Shown: piece after piece, positions 1 through 12,155 of the stretch
Position numbering within the stretch: the first letter of the stretch is position 1
Layout of the letters: each line of letters opens with the position of its first letter
DNA from: Psilocybe azurescens
Lineage: Eukaryota; Basidiomycota; Agaricomycetes; Agaricales; Agrocybaceae
DNA: 31,980 nt
Reading direction: 5' to 3'
NCBI GenBank assembly: GCA_023853785.1
Contig: JAJIRX010001010.1
Span: 1 to 31,980 of the forward strand
Position numbers and translations under genes: made by a program
The notes under the pieces: model-generated
Told to the model about the DNA's origin: nothing
Databases searched by the model: none
Seen by the model: only the letters and a program-made list of their open reading frames with translations

Positions 1-113
1 AAAGTGGAAACGGATATCAAGAAAGGCGACGGGTAAAATGACATACAATATGTTGAAATGACATAGCAATATAAGATAGCAGTTGACGAAAGCGACGGGC
101 GGCGCGAAAGCGC

Positions 114-1982
114 CTAGGTGTTGGGGTTGTCTTGGGACATCCTCCTCTTCTTAACTGGTGGAGTGACTTCAGCCGAAGTATCAACATTTGCGAGCAAGGC
201 TGGCCGCTTCCCTGTAAAGCGAGGTTCATCCTCTAGTTCAGGAAATGGTAGGTTTAGATCAACATCAAGTTGATTTGTGGCATCTTCTTCGGCGAATCCA
301 AATGGCTCCAGGAGCCAATTCCCAAACTGGCGATGGTCGATAACGAACCACTACGAAGAATGGGACTTTCACTCTCCAAAGGAGCTTTGGGTAAACGGAC
401 AGGAGAGATTGTTCCTACACCGCCAATGGTGGGCCAGGAATCATATATAGAAAAGAGATCACTGCTGGTGGTGGCAGTCAGGTTTGAAGAAGATGAAGCC
501 AGGGAGCCTTCAGCAAACCAGGAATCAGAATAGTCAGACAAGTGTTTTTATGTGGGGTTGCAATGGGCTTCCTAAAGGCGACGAGCCTGAAAGGCGTTGT
601 TTGGAGCCACGATACTGTTTGGTGGCGGAGGTTAAAGGAGAAGACATCTGACTTTTCATGAATTGGGGTTTGTGCATTGTTCTGGGAAAGAATATCTTCG
701 ACCGCGCTGGTGTCTCAAAGCCAAGCGATTGAGAAAGGGTGCGAGCCGGACTCGATGTAGGCGACGAATTCATAGCTAACATGGCCATAGGACTGGCCTC
801 CAACAGGCCTTTGATGGGACTCGCCAGGGGACGTGAAACCATAGTCAACGATATATCGCGTGTATTGGAATGGAGGGGATGGCTTGGACTCGGAAAACGC
901 CATGGTTGTTCTGATGGGAGGCGGGGAGGCGAATGTCGGAAAGAAGGTGTCTGGAGGATTGTAGGGGATTCTGGGATAACAGGGCGTAGCAAAGCAGGAG
1001 AGTTTGCAGCCAGCGCATCAGAGTTCGAACTAAAAAGATTCGGGGATCGGAGGATGTATCAGCTTGAGGAGTTAATGGAGGGCTAGCTGTCGTAACAGAA
1101 CGGGAGGCTCGGTTTCACTCTCAGAATCGCTATGTTCTGAAGGATCCGGGTGCAAAGGCTGAGACGGTAAAGGTGTGGGCAGACATTCTTCCTCGTCCTT
1201 CTTGGCCTCACGATCACGTCCACGTTTAGAGGTTTGGGACACAGGTTTCGCGGTGCGGAACCGGGACTTGTGCGACATTATCTCAGGAGCCGTCTGAGGG
1301 ACGACAACCATAGTGACAAGGCTGTCGTGAGCCTCGTCGCGAGATTTGGCTGTGTGCCTATTTTCTTCTAAAGCGATGTTAATCGATGTGTGATCAAAGA
1401 GTGCAGACAAATACGTACTTCCAGACCCACGCCCCCTTGGGCGGTCGACATTGCCGTCCCTTCGATTAGACATGGCTATCTTATGCTTTTCAAAGACATG
1501 CCTTCTCCACATACTCTTGGCGTTGACGCCTGCGTAAGTACGCCTGCAAAAAGTGCATCGCAAACGGGGCTCTCGCCCTCCGGCCAGCCTTCAGCGCCGC
1601 GATCCTTGAGATCCCTCTTTTGCAGGACACCAGCCACGAGGAGGTTCCAGATGAGGAGGATATGGTATCAGATTTGTATTGCCATCAGGATGTGTGACGA
1701 AGTCATGGGCATCGAGAAACCATTCTGGATTCTCCGCCATTAAGAATAGGTGAGACCATCTGAATGTTGATGGGAGTTGGGGAAAGTGGTGAATGGTGGG
1801 TGGATGAAGAGGACGTTAGGGTCGGAAGGCTGGGGGTCCATGCCTGGGGGAGGGACTAAGGAGTCGTGGGAGCGACTCTGGGTCCTTGTGGGTGGGCGAG
1901 ATGAGGAAGCATGTGCGGCGGGAGTATAGGGAGCTGGCTGGAAGGAGGCGGCTGCAGAGGCAAAGAAGGCGAGAGCAGACAT
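114..1982 (-). CDS. Single C2H2 zinc-finger nuclear protein (frame-broken)
   Basis: The protein starts at ATG 1982 (MSALAFFASAAASFQPAP) with a Pro/Ser-rich N-terminus and ends at the TAG at 114-116. Around 1490-1563 it has one C2H2 finger (CTFCRRTYAGV, then RRHVFEKHK; C-x2-C and H-x4-H spacing). Ser/Pro-rich low-complexity sequence follows. The C-terminus contains a basic KKRR motif just before the end, a likely nuclear localisation signal. One clear intron (GTACGT...TTTAG, about 51 nt, near 1373-1423) and a possible one near 1023-1090 can be read. The frame changes near 1610, 1566, 545 and 322, each repaired by a single-base indel. I infer a DNA-binding regulator; I do not recognise an orthologue with a known target. 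It is divergent from SPB1, with about 930 bp between the starts. Confidence 0.6.
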
Positions 1983-2913
1983 GGCGGGCGGCCAAGGAGC
2001 AGCGCTGGCCTTTACATACTCACACTGTTGATGGCCTCATGTCAAGCGGAGTTTGCACGAAACGCGTCAGTCACGTGAACGCGTCACTTCATTTAACTAC
2101 TAGTAGTACTACAACAACAACGATATGTATCCAGCTATCATTACCATCCCTCCAAGTGGCGTTATCGGCCCCATCAATTTAAGTCTACCATCCTCGTTAA
2201 GTCCACTCTTCATTCCGTCAAAATAGCGCTTACTTTTCCCGTCCTAGCACCAGGGCCCATATGCTCCCGAAAATACAATCCCCCGCACGCAATAGCGGGT
2301 CCTGCAAATCGGTGACTTGCAAACCTCGGGTGTAGAGATAGTGCCATCAGTCCAAGGCCATTGTAGATCTGTTCCCTGTGTCACTTTGTTCTTTGTACCA
2401 TCGAAAATGAACAACCTACAGCGTAGCTCGACGCCGTTTCCCACGCATGGATATTGGCTGGTGTTGTTCCCTCCCTATTTCGAAGACCATGGCCTTGTTT
2501 CCGTTAGAGGAAACGGCCCCATCACTATCTTTCAGTACTCACTTCCAAAGGCGCCGGTCAGCATGCCTGTCGCAACTATAGAGGAAGTAATCAGAGTTTG
2601 CAGCGCACGTCATTGAAAGCTGATAATGACTAGAAACCAACCAAAAGCCGCTCCTGTTTTCCACAAGGCCTGTCATCTTTAAGCTGATAGTCTTCCAAGC
2701 TGAATATGGAACTTTACCGTCATTCGTTTCAATAGGTAGATGTCAAATGTTCAGGGAAATAATGAAATGGCACAAGTGTCAAGGAATTAGAACTTACGTA
2801 ATTAGTCGTTCCCGTTCACGTGAGACAGAATATTGAGAATCAATCGAAAATCTCAATATAATTATTGAATTGGAAAAGTTTAGACTCAGAGGTCTTTCCA
2901 TCGTCTATCAATC
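1983..2913. promoter_or_regulatory. Intergenic region between divergent zinc-finger and SPB1 genes
   Basis: This stretch of about 930 bp separates two divergent starts and should hold both promoters. It contains two CACGTG cores (near 2073 and 2818) and an AT-rich segment just before the SPB1 ATG. A short minus-strand open frame at 2244-2444 is listed separately. I see no RNA gene or repeat here. Confidence 0.4.
2244..2444 (-). CDS. Unassigned short Cys-containing ORF (weak candidate)
   Basis: This minus-strand frame encodes a Cys-containing peptide with LRCRLFIFDGTKNKV near the start and CKSPICRTRYC near the end. Upstream on the same strand there are intron-like signals (GTGAGT near 2543, several TAG acceptors), so it may be the last exon of a small spliced gene. 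I do not recognise the family. It lies inside the intergenic region between the zinc-finger gene and SPB1 and may be spurious. Confidence 0.18.
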   Translation of the reverse strand: MGNGVELRCRLFIFDGTKNKVTQGTDLQWPWTDGTISTPEVCKSPICRTRYCVRGIVFSGAYGPWC

Positions 2914-5900
2914 ATGGGTCATGAAAAGAAGACAGGAAAAGGTCGTCTCGACAAGTACTACAAGCTCGCAAAGTATGTCTCTGTTTGCTTTCTACAGTTC
3001 TACTTTCTGACCCGGCTTTCTAGAGAGCAAGGGTACCGAGCCCGTTCAGCTTTCAAACTTATCCAACTGAACAAGAAATATGCCATCCTTGAGGGAGCAA
3101 GATGTACTATAGATTTGTGTGCTGCTCCTGGTGGTTGGCTGCAAGTTGCAAGCAAATACATGCCTGCAAACAGTATTATTGTCGGTTCGTGCTTCTTTCT
3201 TCTTCCTCTTATTATATATATTCATCTCTTGCTCAGGTGTCGATTTGGTACCAATTAGACCTATCCCTCGTGTCGTGACATTCACCTCCGATATCACGAC
3301 ACCCCAATGTCGAAACCTTATCCGAGGCGAACTAAAAGACTGGAAAGCAGATGTTGTCCTGCACGATGGTGCACCAAACGTCGGAACGGCCTGGATCCAG
3401 GATGCTTACACTCAATCAGAGCTCGTGCTAATGAGCTTGAAACTTGCCGTCGAATTTTTGGCGAAAGGTGGAACCTTTGTTACCAAAGTCTTCCGAAGTG
3501 TGGATTACAACAATCTCATTTGGGTTTTCAATCAACTGTTTGGAAAAGTGGAAGCGACAAAACCTCCCTCCTCAAGGTGAGTTCTCTATTCAAATGCTGC
3601 TCATCTATACGAAGATACCAACCATACTCTTAGAAATGTATCAGCTGAAATCTTCGTCGTCTGTCGTGATTTCCTTGCACCAAAACATATCGATCCAAAA
3701 TTCCTAGACCCTAAGCATGTCTTCAAAGATCTTTCATCTTCACTGATCTCTGGTGAAATTTCAGCCGGCAATGCTGAATCGAATGTCTTCCACCCGAAAA
3801 AAGAGGCGTCACCGTGACGGTTATGCTGATGGCGATTATACCCTTTCAAAGCTATCCCTGCTTCAACATTCGTTCTGGGGCTGACCCTATCGCCGCACTC
3901 GGCAGCGCAAATAGAATCACTTTCCTCACCGATGAGGAGAAAGAGTATGTTTTTAACTATCTTTCACTGTCGTTTCTTCTGACTGTTGGTTACATTTACC
4001 AGGTGGTCCGCACTTGACATCACAACAGGTGATATCAAAGCTAACTGCGATGATTTGAAGGTACTGGGTAAAGGAGATTTCAAAGCTTTGTTAAAATGGC
4101 GGCTGGCTCTTCGAGAAGAGGTTAGATTTATTATTTTTAACGATTTTCAATGCCACATTCTCATTCTGTCTCACATAGCTTGGTGTAGACAACAAGGCAA
4201 AGGATACAGAAGACGTGACTGAGCAAGTCGAAGTCGTGGAAGTTGTTGATGAAGAGCAACAAATTTCGGAAGAGGTCAGCTCTTACGAGATCTTAATTCA
4301 TACCCTGTACTGACAATAAATTAGCTTGAAAGACTGAACTCTGAAGCTGCTGCTCGTGCCAAGAGGGAGAGACGGCGTGCCAATGAGATCAAAACCAGAA
4401 CAATTCAACGTATGCAACTGCAAATGACAGCACCTCTGGACATTGGTCTCGAACAGCAGGATGCTACGTTGGGTATTGGTCAAGACGATATGTTCGACCT
4501 GGGGCACACAGAAGATTTGTCACGAGATCGCGAATTGACAACTTTGCTATGGACGATCACGGCGATGCTATCATGGACACCAGTGACGAAGAGAACGACA
4601 ACGACGAAGACGGCGAAGTTCTTGATTCGGAAGAGGAGAGAGAAAGAAGGTGTTGGGATTGGAGGCCGAACTTGACGGTCTTTACGACGCATATCAAGGA
4701 CGACTCCGAGCGCGATGCAAAATTCAAAGTCAAGGAGGCAAGGAGAAAGAACGCTGAACGGGAAGAGTGGAACGGTATCCAAGAACAAGTCAGCGACGCT
4801 GAAAACTCGGACCAGGAAGAGGAAGGTGGCTGGGACAAGATCCAAGCTGCTAAACTCGATGATGGCGGCAGTGATTCAGGTGACTCCTCCGACGAATCCG
4901 ATGCAGAGGAGGTTCCTAAGGTTACCAATAGAACCAAGCGCGGACGTTCAGATGCTGATATTGCTCCTAAAGAAAGCAAACGCCAGCGCCTTGTCTCTCA
5001 GCTCGAGTTTCCACAAGCGAAGGCAGCTACTGGTGCTGCCGCCCGTCTATGGTTCTCGCAGGATGTTTTTGCCGGAGTTGATGGGCTTGATAACCTTAAT
5101 AACCTCAGTAATTCTGAAGATTCTGAACTTGACGCCGATGAAGAGTCCAAAGATGAATCGTCGGAGAATGACGAGGTAAAATTTCTTTATCTTCACTTTG
5201 CGAACATCAGTATAACAGGTTTTTTAGGAACAAGCTCCTTCTAGTGACGACGACGACGATTTCGAGGTTGTTCCACAAGACAAAGAAGATGACACAGATC
5301 TCTGGGACGATGAGGGTGAAGACCAAGATCTGAAAGTCAAAGCCAGTTTACAAAGTGAATGCTCATTCCTCAAAGGTTTTCTCCTTGCTACATTTCTAAT
5401 GTTCGTCCGCATAGAATACGGTTTGATGACGCCAGAAGCTGTCATGCTCGCACAACAACTGGTCAACCGCGAAAAACAAAAACCCAGCTCATTAACGACG
5501 GTTTCAATCGATACTCTCTCAACTCAAAGAGGGTCTTCCATCGTGGTTCCTCGACGACGAGGCCAAAAACTACAAGCTCAATATCCCAGTGACGAAGGAA
5601 GCCATGAGTGCCCTCCGAGCCAAGCAGCGAGCGTTGGACGCAAGGCCTATCAAGAAGGTGGCAGAAGCCAAAGCTCGTAAGAAGTTCAAGGCTGCCCAAC
5701 GACTCGATAAAGCCATGAAGAAGGCTGAAGGTGTCAATGCTACCGCTGACATGTCAGAAAAGGAGAAGGCCCAACAAATTGACAAGCTGATGCGAAAAGG
5801 CGTCTCGGCAGCCAAGAAGGCTAAGAAAGAAATTAAGGTCGTAGTGGCTAAAGGAGCGCATAAGGGTTTGAAGGGCAGACCAAAGGGTGTCAAGGGACGA

Positions 5901-6040
5901 TATACCATGGTGGATTCCCGAATGAAGAAAGAGGTATGTTTCTTCCATTAGCTAAGACTTAAGTTTTGTTACTTACTGACACAACCTCAGGTGCGAGCCA
6001 AAAGCGCAAAGACAAGGCAACTCGTAAGAAGCGATCATAA
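2914..6040 (+). CDS. SPB1: SPB1-type 27S pre-rRNA (guanosine-2'-O)-methyltransferase (frame-broken)
   Basis: Nucleolar FtsJ-family enzyme that 2'-O-methylates a guanosine of the ribosomal A-loop during 60S maturation. The start [20 protein letters not shown] is the family's. The SAM motif DLCAAPGGW and the K-D-K-E catalytic set are visible ([35 protein letters not shown]). A charged middle part, an acidic stretch and the basic Spb1 C-terminal domain ([20 protein letters not shown]) follow. Nine introns fit well: 2973-3023, 3185-3236, 3577-3633, 3945-4002, 4121-4178, 4275-4324, 5176-5227, 5355-5414 and 5934-5990. The frame breaks about nine times (near 3800, 3850, 3874, 4532, 4648, 4706, 5480, 5528, 5999), each repaired by one base, with no substitution stop. 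The end at TAA 6038-6040 assumes the last repair. Because the gene is essential, I read the breaks as sequence error. Confidence 0.93.
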
Positions 6041-6105
6041 TTATGAGTATTACATATGTAGGGCATATGATTAGATTACCACGTTAATATGAGTAAAGAT
6101 TATTT

Positions 6106-8777
6106 TCATTTATCGAAAGGTCGGAATGGTGAATATGCATTGAGTAAATGCTGTGGTGCCACTACTTTCGGACCGGGGACAGTCAATAGACCGCATATTC
6201 GAAGAAAGTCGTTCCATTCAGAATACGAGTGGTGATCCTCGCAAACCGCCTTCAAAAAATCTCAGCAAAGAAATGGAGAAGCAAATATTTACAGTACGTC
6301 TTACTTTGCAGATTGTTGTACTTTTGCCAGTTTCATGATCAATAGAAGTCTCAAGGATAATAGTTCGTCCATTTTTTATGCCTTCCAACGTCACTTTCTT
6401 GAGGGAGCGATGGACATAAGTATCATTGCAAAAATAAAATTTAACACCGTCATGTGTAACCATGAGTGGGAAGCTGGTATCCGTTTCTGATTCTGATTCC
6501 CTAAAGGCGTTTAACAGGGTATTATCATGGCATGAAGCAAGCAACGTACTCTGATTGTGACGAGAATGCTACATTTTTCAGCTCTTCTGACCACGAAGAA
6601 ATCGGAAGAGATTGAATACTTGAAGCAGTAATTTTAACGTCGGCTGATCTATGAGGTAACGCTTAGTCGTTCACGTTCTCACCAATGTAAAGAGCATACT
6701 CACCCATCCGGAACGAAAAGATCAATGCTCGTTTCTATACCTTTCACAAACGAAGCGCGTTTCAAATCGACAGGAGAGTCTGGAGCGTCATCGGTCTCGT
6801 GTCCCGACTCAAGGGCGGGTAGTTCGAGAGTCAGTGTCGATATAAGGCCAGGAGAACTTGAACCGTGGACCGAATCGTCAGTCTGCACAGATTTTATAGT
6901 GCGATATACGAGTCTTCGGATATTCTGATCTTCATGGGTTGATAGTGATAACACCTGCGAGGGCACACTTTGTAAAGTTTCCAATTTAGTGACGAATACA
7001 ACCTGGGAAAATTGTATGTCAGAAATACCTTGGCTGGAAGATTACTTGATCTTGTGAATGGCTTATCCAGCGGAGAACTGCATTTGCGTCGACTCGGCCT
7101 GTAAGAGGTGGGATGAGCGTTGCGCGTTGATTTGGTGGTGACAAGAAAAGTAAGTGTCCGAAACTGCAGAGAATGAGCGCCATTCAATGCCACCACTATA
7201 ACGGTAATAGGTGATCTACTCACGAAACGGTGAAAACTGGAGGGGAGAACCATTCTCGATGCTTCCAATTTGACTTAGTAAATGAGATTTAATGTCAACT
7301 TCTGATCTGTTACCATTAGTGAGAAAGGGTGCTTATAATAATATATGGCTCGTACCCATTTGCCAACAACGCCATTCCATGATTGTCCGCTGGCTCTTTA
7401 AAAATGTTTCAGGCTTAACAGGCTGGGAAGTTTTCAACCATTCTCCAACACGGCGATAGCGAAAGATAGAAGGCGATGATTTTGGCCAAGGAAGAGGTTG
7501 TGGGGGTAAAAAGGGATAAAGGGAATATGAACTAGGGCTTTTAGCGCTTGAATTTTCCGGGTTTTCTAGTTTATAGATCGCCCGCGTTGATGGATTCTGA
7601 ACCTGCCATTGAGCTGTGTATGATGACTGTCTAGATCACTGAACTAACTTCACTGGTAATCACTTGAAGAATTAAACGCCTTGCAATGTCCCCCGCTCGG
7701 GGTTGAGATCTAAGGAAGGATATGGATATCTGGGGAGACAAAAGATAAATTTATGGGTCATAGTCCATCTGAATTGAGGAAACCTTTGAACCGTAATTTG
7801 CCTTCACATGAGCGCCCGACAGACGGGAAATGCGGTCAGCAGGAATCGTGACATTCCCTTCAGCAGGTAGAGAGAAATCCTCTGTTTCAACGTCCTTGCA
7901 AACACGCCGTTAGAGGAAGTCGGGCGGATGATTTAATTATAGTCACTCTTTGAAACTCTCCAAGTATCCTTCAATTTGTTTCAAAGCACCTTTCAAGCCT
8001 GTAACTTTGAGCGATCTGGGATTTATGAAGGACATTTGGACATTATAACGCTTGGATAATTTGAGTAGTTCGGTGCCATCTACGAGTACATTGACATGAT
8101 ACCACAAGGCTAACAAGAGGAACAGACTGACCTTTTCCCACCAAAAGAAATGAATACCCAGGGTCCAAAGAAAATCTATGTTACCAACAATGAGAAAGAA
8201 AGAAAACATGTGCAATGCATAGAGCCTCACGTTGTTCTGAGATTTCGGTCCAATCGACCCTGTCTTGCAACACCTGCTTAAGAGGCGTCCAGCCCCATTT
8301 TTCTTCCACAATGTATTCCGCAGTAGCCAGTTTGTATCCTTTGGACGGCGGGGAAGAATTGGTGGATTCCAGGTACTGTCGCAATTGCGGCCAAGTAAAA
8401 GCCTTCATCAAGGAGTCCAGGACTTTCTTATATTCTATTTCATAGTCCAGAGATTTTGGATCAGCTATTTTTTCCGGCTTCAAGGCCTCTACATCTTTAG
8501 GAGTCAGAGGATTGTCACGAAGTCCCAAAAGATGTTTTTTGACAAGATTTTCTGTAGGTTTGTACTCCGGTCGCTTGATTCTTTTAGATGCTTTGCGTGT
8601 CTGGGCCGCGGTCAATCCTAAAGCCTTAATGACGCTAGGCTTGTTGTTTGAATTCGTGGCAGAGGGGGCAGAAGAAGTCGAAGGAGAGGAAACATGCAGG
8701 CATTTGTGTGAAAGCCAGTGTCTGCTCGAGATAGCCAGAGAAGAATGAGGATGTGTTCGAAAAAGGACAACCGACAT
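6106..8777 (-). CDS. SLS1: SLS1-like mitochondrial inner-membrane protein (frame-broken)
   Basis: SLS1 proteins sit on the matrix side of the mitochondrial inner membrane and couple mitochondrial transcription to translation. ATG 8777 opens an Arg/Ser-rich, acid-poor N-terminus typical of a mitochondrial presequence. Then come an N-terminal segment (EYIVEEKWGWTPLKQVLQD), a KH-like segment (LLKLSKRYNVQMSFINPRSL), a second one (TIPADRISRLSGAHV; ARRLILQ) and a C-terminal part with SLYPFLPPQPLPWP and RRVGEWL. The last exon ends NAYSPFRPFDK before the TGA at 6106-6108. At least eight short introns are visible. Frame shifts occur near 7640 and at an exon/intron junction near 7935, where one G is missing before GTGACT. 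The stop lies 65 bp from the convergent SPB1 stop. The family name rests on motif recognition only. Confidence 0.8.
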
Positions 8778-8917
8778 GGTCACAGCCAACCTAACTCAAA
8801 TTCACTTTCACACATACACTGCTTACGTACCAAATATATCCGCTAATATGTAGTCACGGCTTATGATTGGGTCGGCATCAGTGCGAACAGTGCAAGTCGC
8901 GACACTAGTGACTACAA

Positions 8918-11345
8918 TTATTTCTCGTTGCATGAATTTACAGTTTCGACGAATGTTAATGGAACTGAAGCGTAAAACATATGCAAGTCATATTTTTCGT
9001 TGCTCAAGCTGGAATTGGTGTCGTCATCTTCGCCAACTAAACCAGACCATCCATTCTCTGTCAAGTACTCCATAAATTTTCTGTCTTCATCAGCAAGATC
9101 GACACCAGTCATGTCTGGGACAAAAAGTACGTCACAAGAATTCCACTCGTCCCACATATAGCTGCATAGAGAGCACTAAGCCGTTATTTTCAGATCAGAT
9201 AATTAAGCACATACCTGCAATTATGAAGGTCCATCTTTTGGCATTTTCGTGAGCCACTTTGATTACACGCGTATACATAGAAGCACATACTTTTGCCAAG
9301 ATGTAATTGGATTGGGGTGAAAGCCTGAGTGCCAATGGCAGCACCAGCCTTACCAACGGCTGCTGATAATCCGTAGCATGTTCCTCTGGACAGTTTATTG
9401 AGCTTCCGGATCTCTCGCAGACTGTGACTTATACCTGATTGGGGTAGGGTAAGATCTGGCAACTGTTATTAGCCCATCACGGCGATTCCAAGCAGGGTAT
9501 TATCTTACTCTGCACTGACAAGCCCAAGCATATCTCCGGGCCCCTTTAAACTAGGTAAGTATAAATAAAAATTGACCGATGAAACTGCGTACCAGATTTC
9601 CAAATGATTGCATGAGGCCGTAGCTTGAAAAGGTCAGAATATATAAAGGTCGATGAGAGAAAAAATCGATTTACAATATGACGAAAAGTGGAATAATCTT
9701 CGTAATTTTGTCGTAGGCAAGTCCGATAATAAGACCTGTATTGATTTGAATTAGGTCAATAGGAATGCTAGTGATGATTAAGGGGACTGAGATGAATACC
9801 GAAAATCAAGTAGCCACTGAATCCCAACATCATCTGCGACCCATTTCAAAAACCTTTTGAATATTGGAATTAATAAAACTCACTGTGTTTCGGCGTCCAA
9901 GCGGATTGCAAAGAAGCGCACCGACAAAAACACCTGGTAAAGCAATAGTACCGAGAAGAAGTTGCCATTCTGCTGTTCGCTTGATGTCCCCGTCATGGAT
10001 AATGTTTGAAATAATAGTCCCAGAAAATACACCATTCGGGAAAGTTATGAAATCGTATAAGAACCTATCAATGCAACATGTTCAAAAATGTCTCTTCCAT
10101 TTTAATGAAAGATAATCGTACCATGCGCCACAAGTTCCAATAAGAGATTTCCAATAACGCCTGAACACAAGCCAATATGGTACGCGTCCTAAATTTCAGG
10201 AGAGTGAGCTTGAATGGACAGGGTCATGCCATAGGTGTTGTACTTTTGATGGCACCCTTTTGAAAAAGCGTCGAGCTTAACATTCGGATACGGAAGTAGA
10301 ATACCGTTAAAGGTAATGCTATGCCGATCCCGAAACAGACCCTCCACACGGTTTGCAGATGCTCTTCGCCAGCAGCCGACAAAACGATAAGAAATACGGA
10401 AACGGCGAGTGGCCCTCCAAACTGTACAAAAAATTGTTCAATGTCTGATGGAATATGCATATCTCTGGACTTACGCTTAAAACGAAATTCGTGACCATGA
10501 TGAACACTGTCAACGCGTCAGTGGGTTAATGCCATGACCCTAGGAAAGTATGAACAAACCAGGCCCTCTATTATTTATCATTTTCTCGTTAGCTGCTTCT
10601 GAAGCACTGGTAGACGATGCTGGATATTCTCCCCACACCCTAACAGTACATTTGTAAATTGTTAACTGTCTTTGTGACCAAATCTTACGATGCCTGTGAT
10701 ACCTCTTTGCGCTATTAGGGAAAATATCCGCCGTAAAATAAATTACTTACCTAGCAAAAGTTAGAAACCAGAATAATCCGACGACACTTCCGTTTGCTCC
10801 ATGTGCGGCAGTTGCAAGAGATGCACCCAATACAATTAGGGCCGTTGTAATTACAAGTGCAGCCTTTCTGCCAATTCTATCGCAAATGATGCCCACCACT
10901 ATCTGACCAATTATGGCACCTTTCGTATGTTTAGTCAATTTAAAATGTTGAGGAAGAAAGAAAAAAACACACCAACGAGGAGGGAATTGGAGACTCGCGT
11001 CGAAACGTCCGACCCATAGTCCTTAGGGTATAGTTTCTTGAAAATTACCTGATACAGTGTGAACACTACAAGGCGTCAACAAGACAGGATGTTACATTGG
11101 CCATGGTCATGAGATTGTTCTGATCTAAAAAATATCATTGAAAAGAGTGTGGTGGATGGCTCGAACGTCTTCCACTCACATCCATCGCTGATTAGCCCAA
11201 ACGCCGCAGCCGCAATGGTGAAGTAGGGACTCAAGCGTTGTTTTCTAGACAGAGTCTTCTCCGCCCCACCGTACGGGACGGGTGGGATAACTGCCTCTTC
11301 AACATGTTTCTCGTTGGAGAAAGACTTCTCAGGAGTACTGTCCAT
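8918..11345 (-). CDS. GIT1-like MFS transporter (glycerophosphodiester or phosphate uptake)
   Basis: Plasma-membrane major facilitator protein of the fungal phosphate/glycerophosphoinositol permease group. The start at ATG 11345 gives a cytosolic tail, then YFTIAAAAFGLISDG and, after an intron, QNNLMTMANV. The MFS loop 2-3 signature follows (GIICDRIGRKAALV), then STSASEAANEKMINNRG, where the family has GxGGEYP before it. Late parts include TCYGLSAAVGKAGAAIGTQA and a C-terminal FVPDMTGVDLADEDRKF. The gene is cut by many short introns. Several exons in 9480-10220 were not fully joined, so the exon list is incomplete, and the stop at 8918 is the least certain point. The substrate (glycerophosphoinositol, glycerophosphocholine or inorganic phosphate) cannot be told from sequence. 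A Pho4-like box lies just upstream. Confidence 0.82.
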
Positions 11346-11446
11346 TGCGGGGCAGTTATTTCAAAGAATGCCAGGGACAGACCGTTCTAAGTACCCTTTT
11401 AATACTTGACCAACTCCCCATATCGGACATGTATCGTCAATGCAAA

Positions 11447-11455
11447 CCCACGTGC
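11447..11455 (-). promoter_or_regulatory. Candidate Pho4-type E-box upstream of the GIT1-like transporter
   Basis: The minus strand reads GCACGTGGG, the high-affinity Pho4-type site known from yeast phosphate-starvation promoters. It lies about 100 bp upstream of the transporter ATG. CACGTG alone occurs at several other places in the window, so only the full nonamer and its position argue for function. Confidence 0.35.
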
Positions 11456-12155
11456 GTCATAAACTTGACATTGTCATGTGTCCACGTCGAGGACCATTCA
11501 GCGAGGAGAGAGCTTCCAGTGGTGGCCAAAATAGATTTTCTTTTACAGTTTTAGCCCAATCCGTGTACCATGCCCACATGAACTGTCGCATAAGAAACCT
11601 AAAAATACACGCGATAAGGTTGTAATGGGGTCGCGGATGTACACAGCAGCAGTTTCTCCAGACCCCCTAAGCAGGACGAAGTATAAGTTTCATATTGATA
11701 GAAAATCAAGATGGCACAACACGCTTCGGATCATAGTTACAAGTTACTCGAGTCGAGGTGTGTTCGTTGGTTCGAGAGTCGAATTAACTCGTATGTGCCT
11801 TTTAGAAGCTTGATATGGAAAACAACGGTGGAACCGATACCCGCAGGAGCAAAATCAAAGACGTTAGAATTTACCAGAACGATGTATTTTATGTAGTGGT
11901 GATAGGAATAGTTGAAACTAGAACAGTGCGTTACGACTTGAAGTTTGAACTGCAAGTTCGGGTTAAGATAGGGTATCAGGGACCAGCACCCTTATGTAAG
12001 CAAGAATCAACACTATCCTTACCCGTTGTTCGGTTTGACCACATGTTCGTTTTGACACCCTCCCCTGTTGATGGTCGGCTCGTACATCAGCTTAGTAATA
12101 GACATCATTCTCATTTTCGTCACTGTCTTTCCTCCTTTGTTTATGCCTTAACGAG
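11456..12155. other. Gene-free spacer between transporter promoter and Helitron
   Basis: I see no gene here. Short open frames lack splice support or motifs. The right half merges into the AT-rich island, and the Helitron edge is taken at the first hairpin (12156). Confidence 0.4.

Noticed and set aside
739..1086. Plus-strand ORF of 115 codons
   Set aside because: It is opposite the Ser/Pro-rich part of the zinc-finger gene and has no motif.
2317..2616. Plus-strand ORF of 99 codons
   Set aside because: No domain, no intron signals and no family resemblance; the minus-strand reading of the same place has slightly better signals.
4557..4979. Minus-strand Ser-rich ORF of 140 codons
   Set aside because: It is the antisense of the acidic Asp/Glu region of SPB1.
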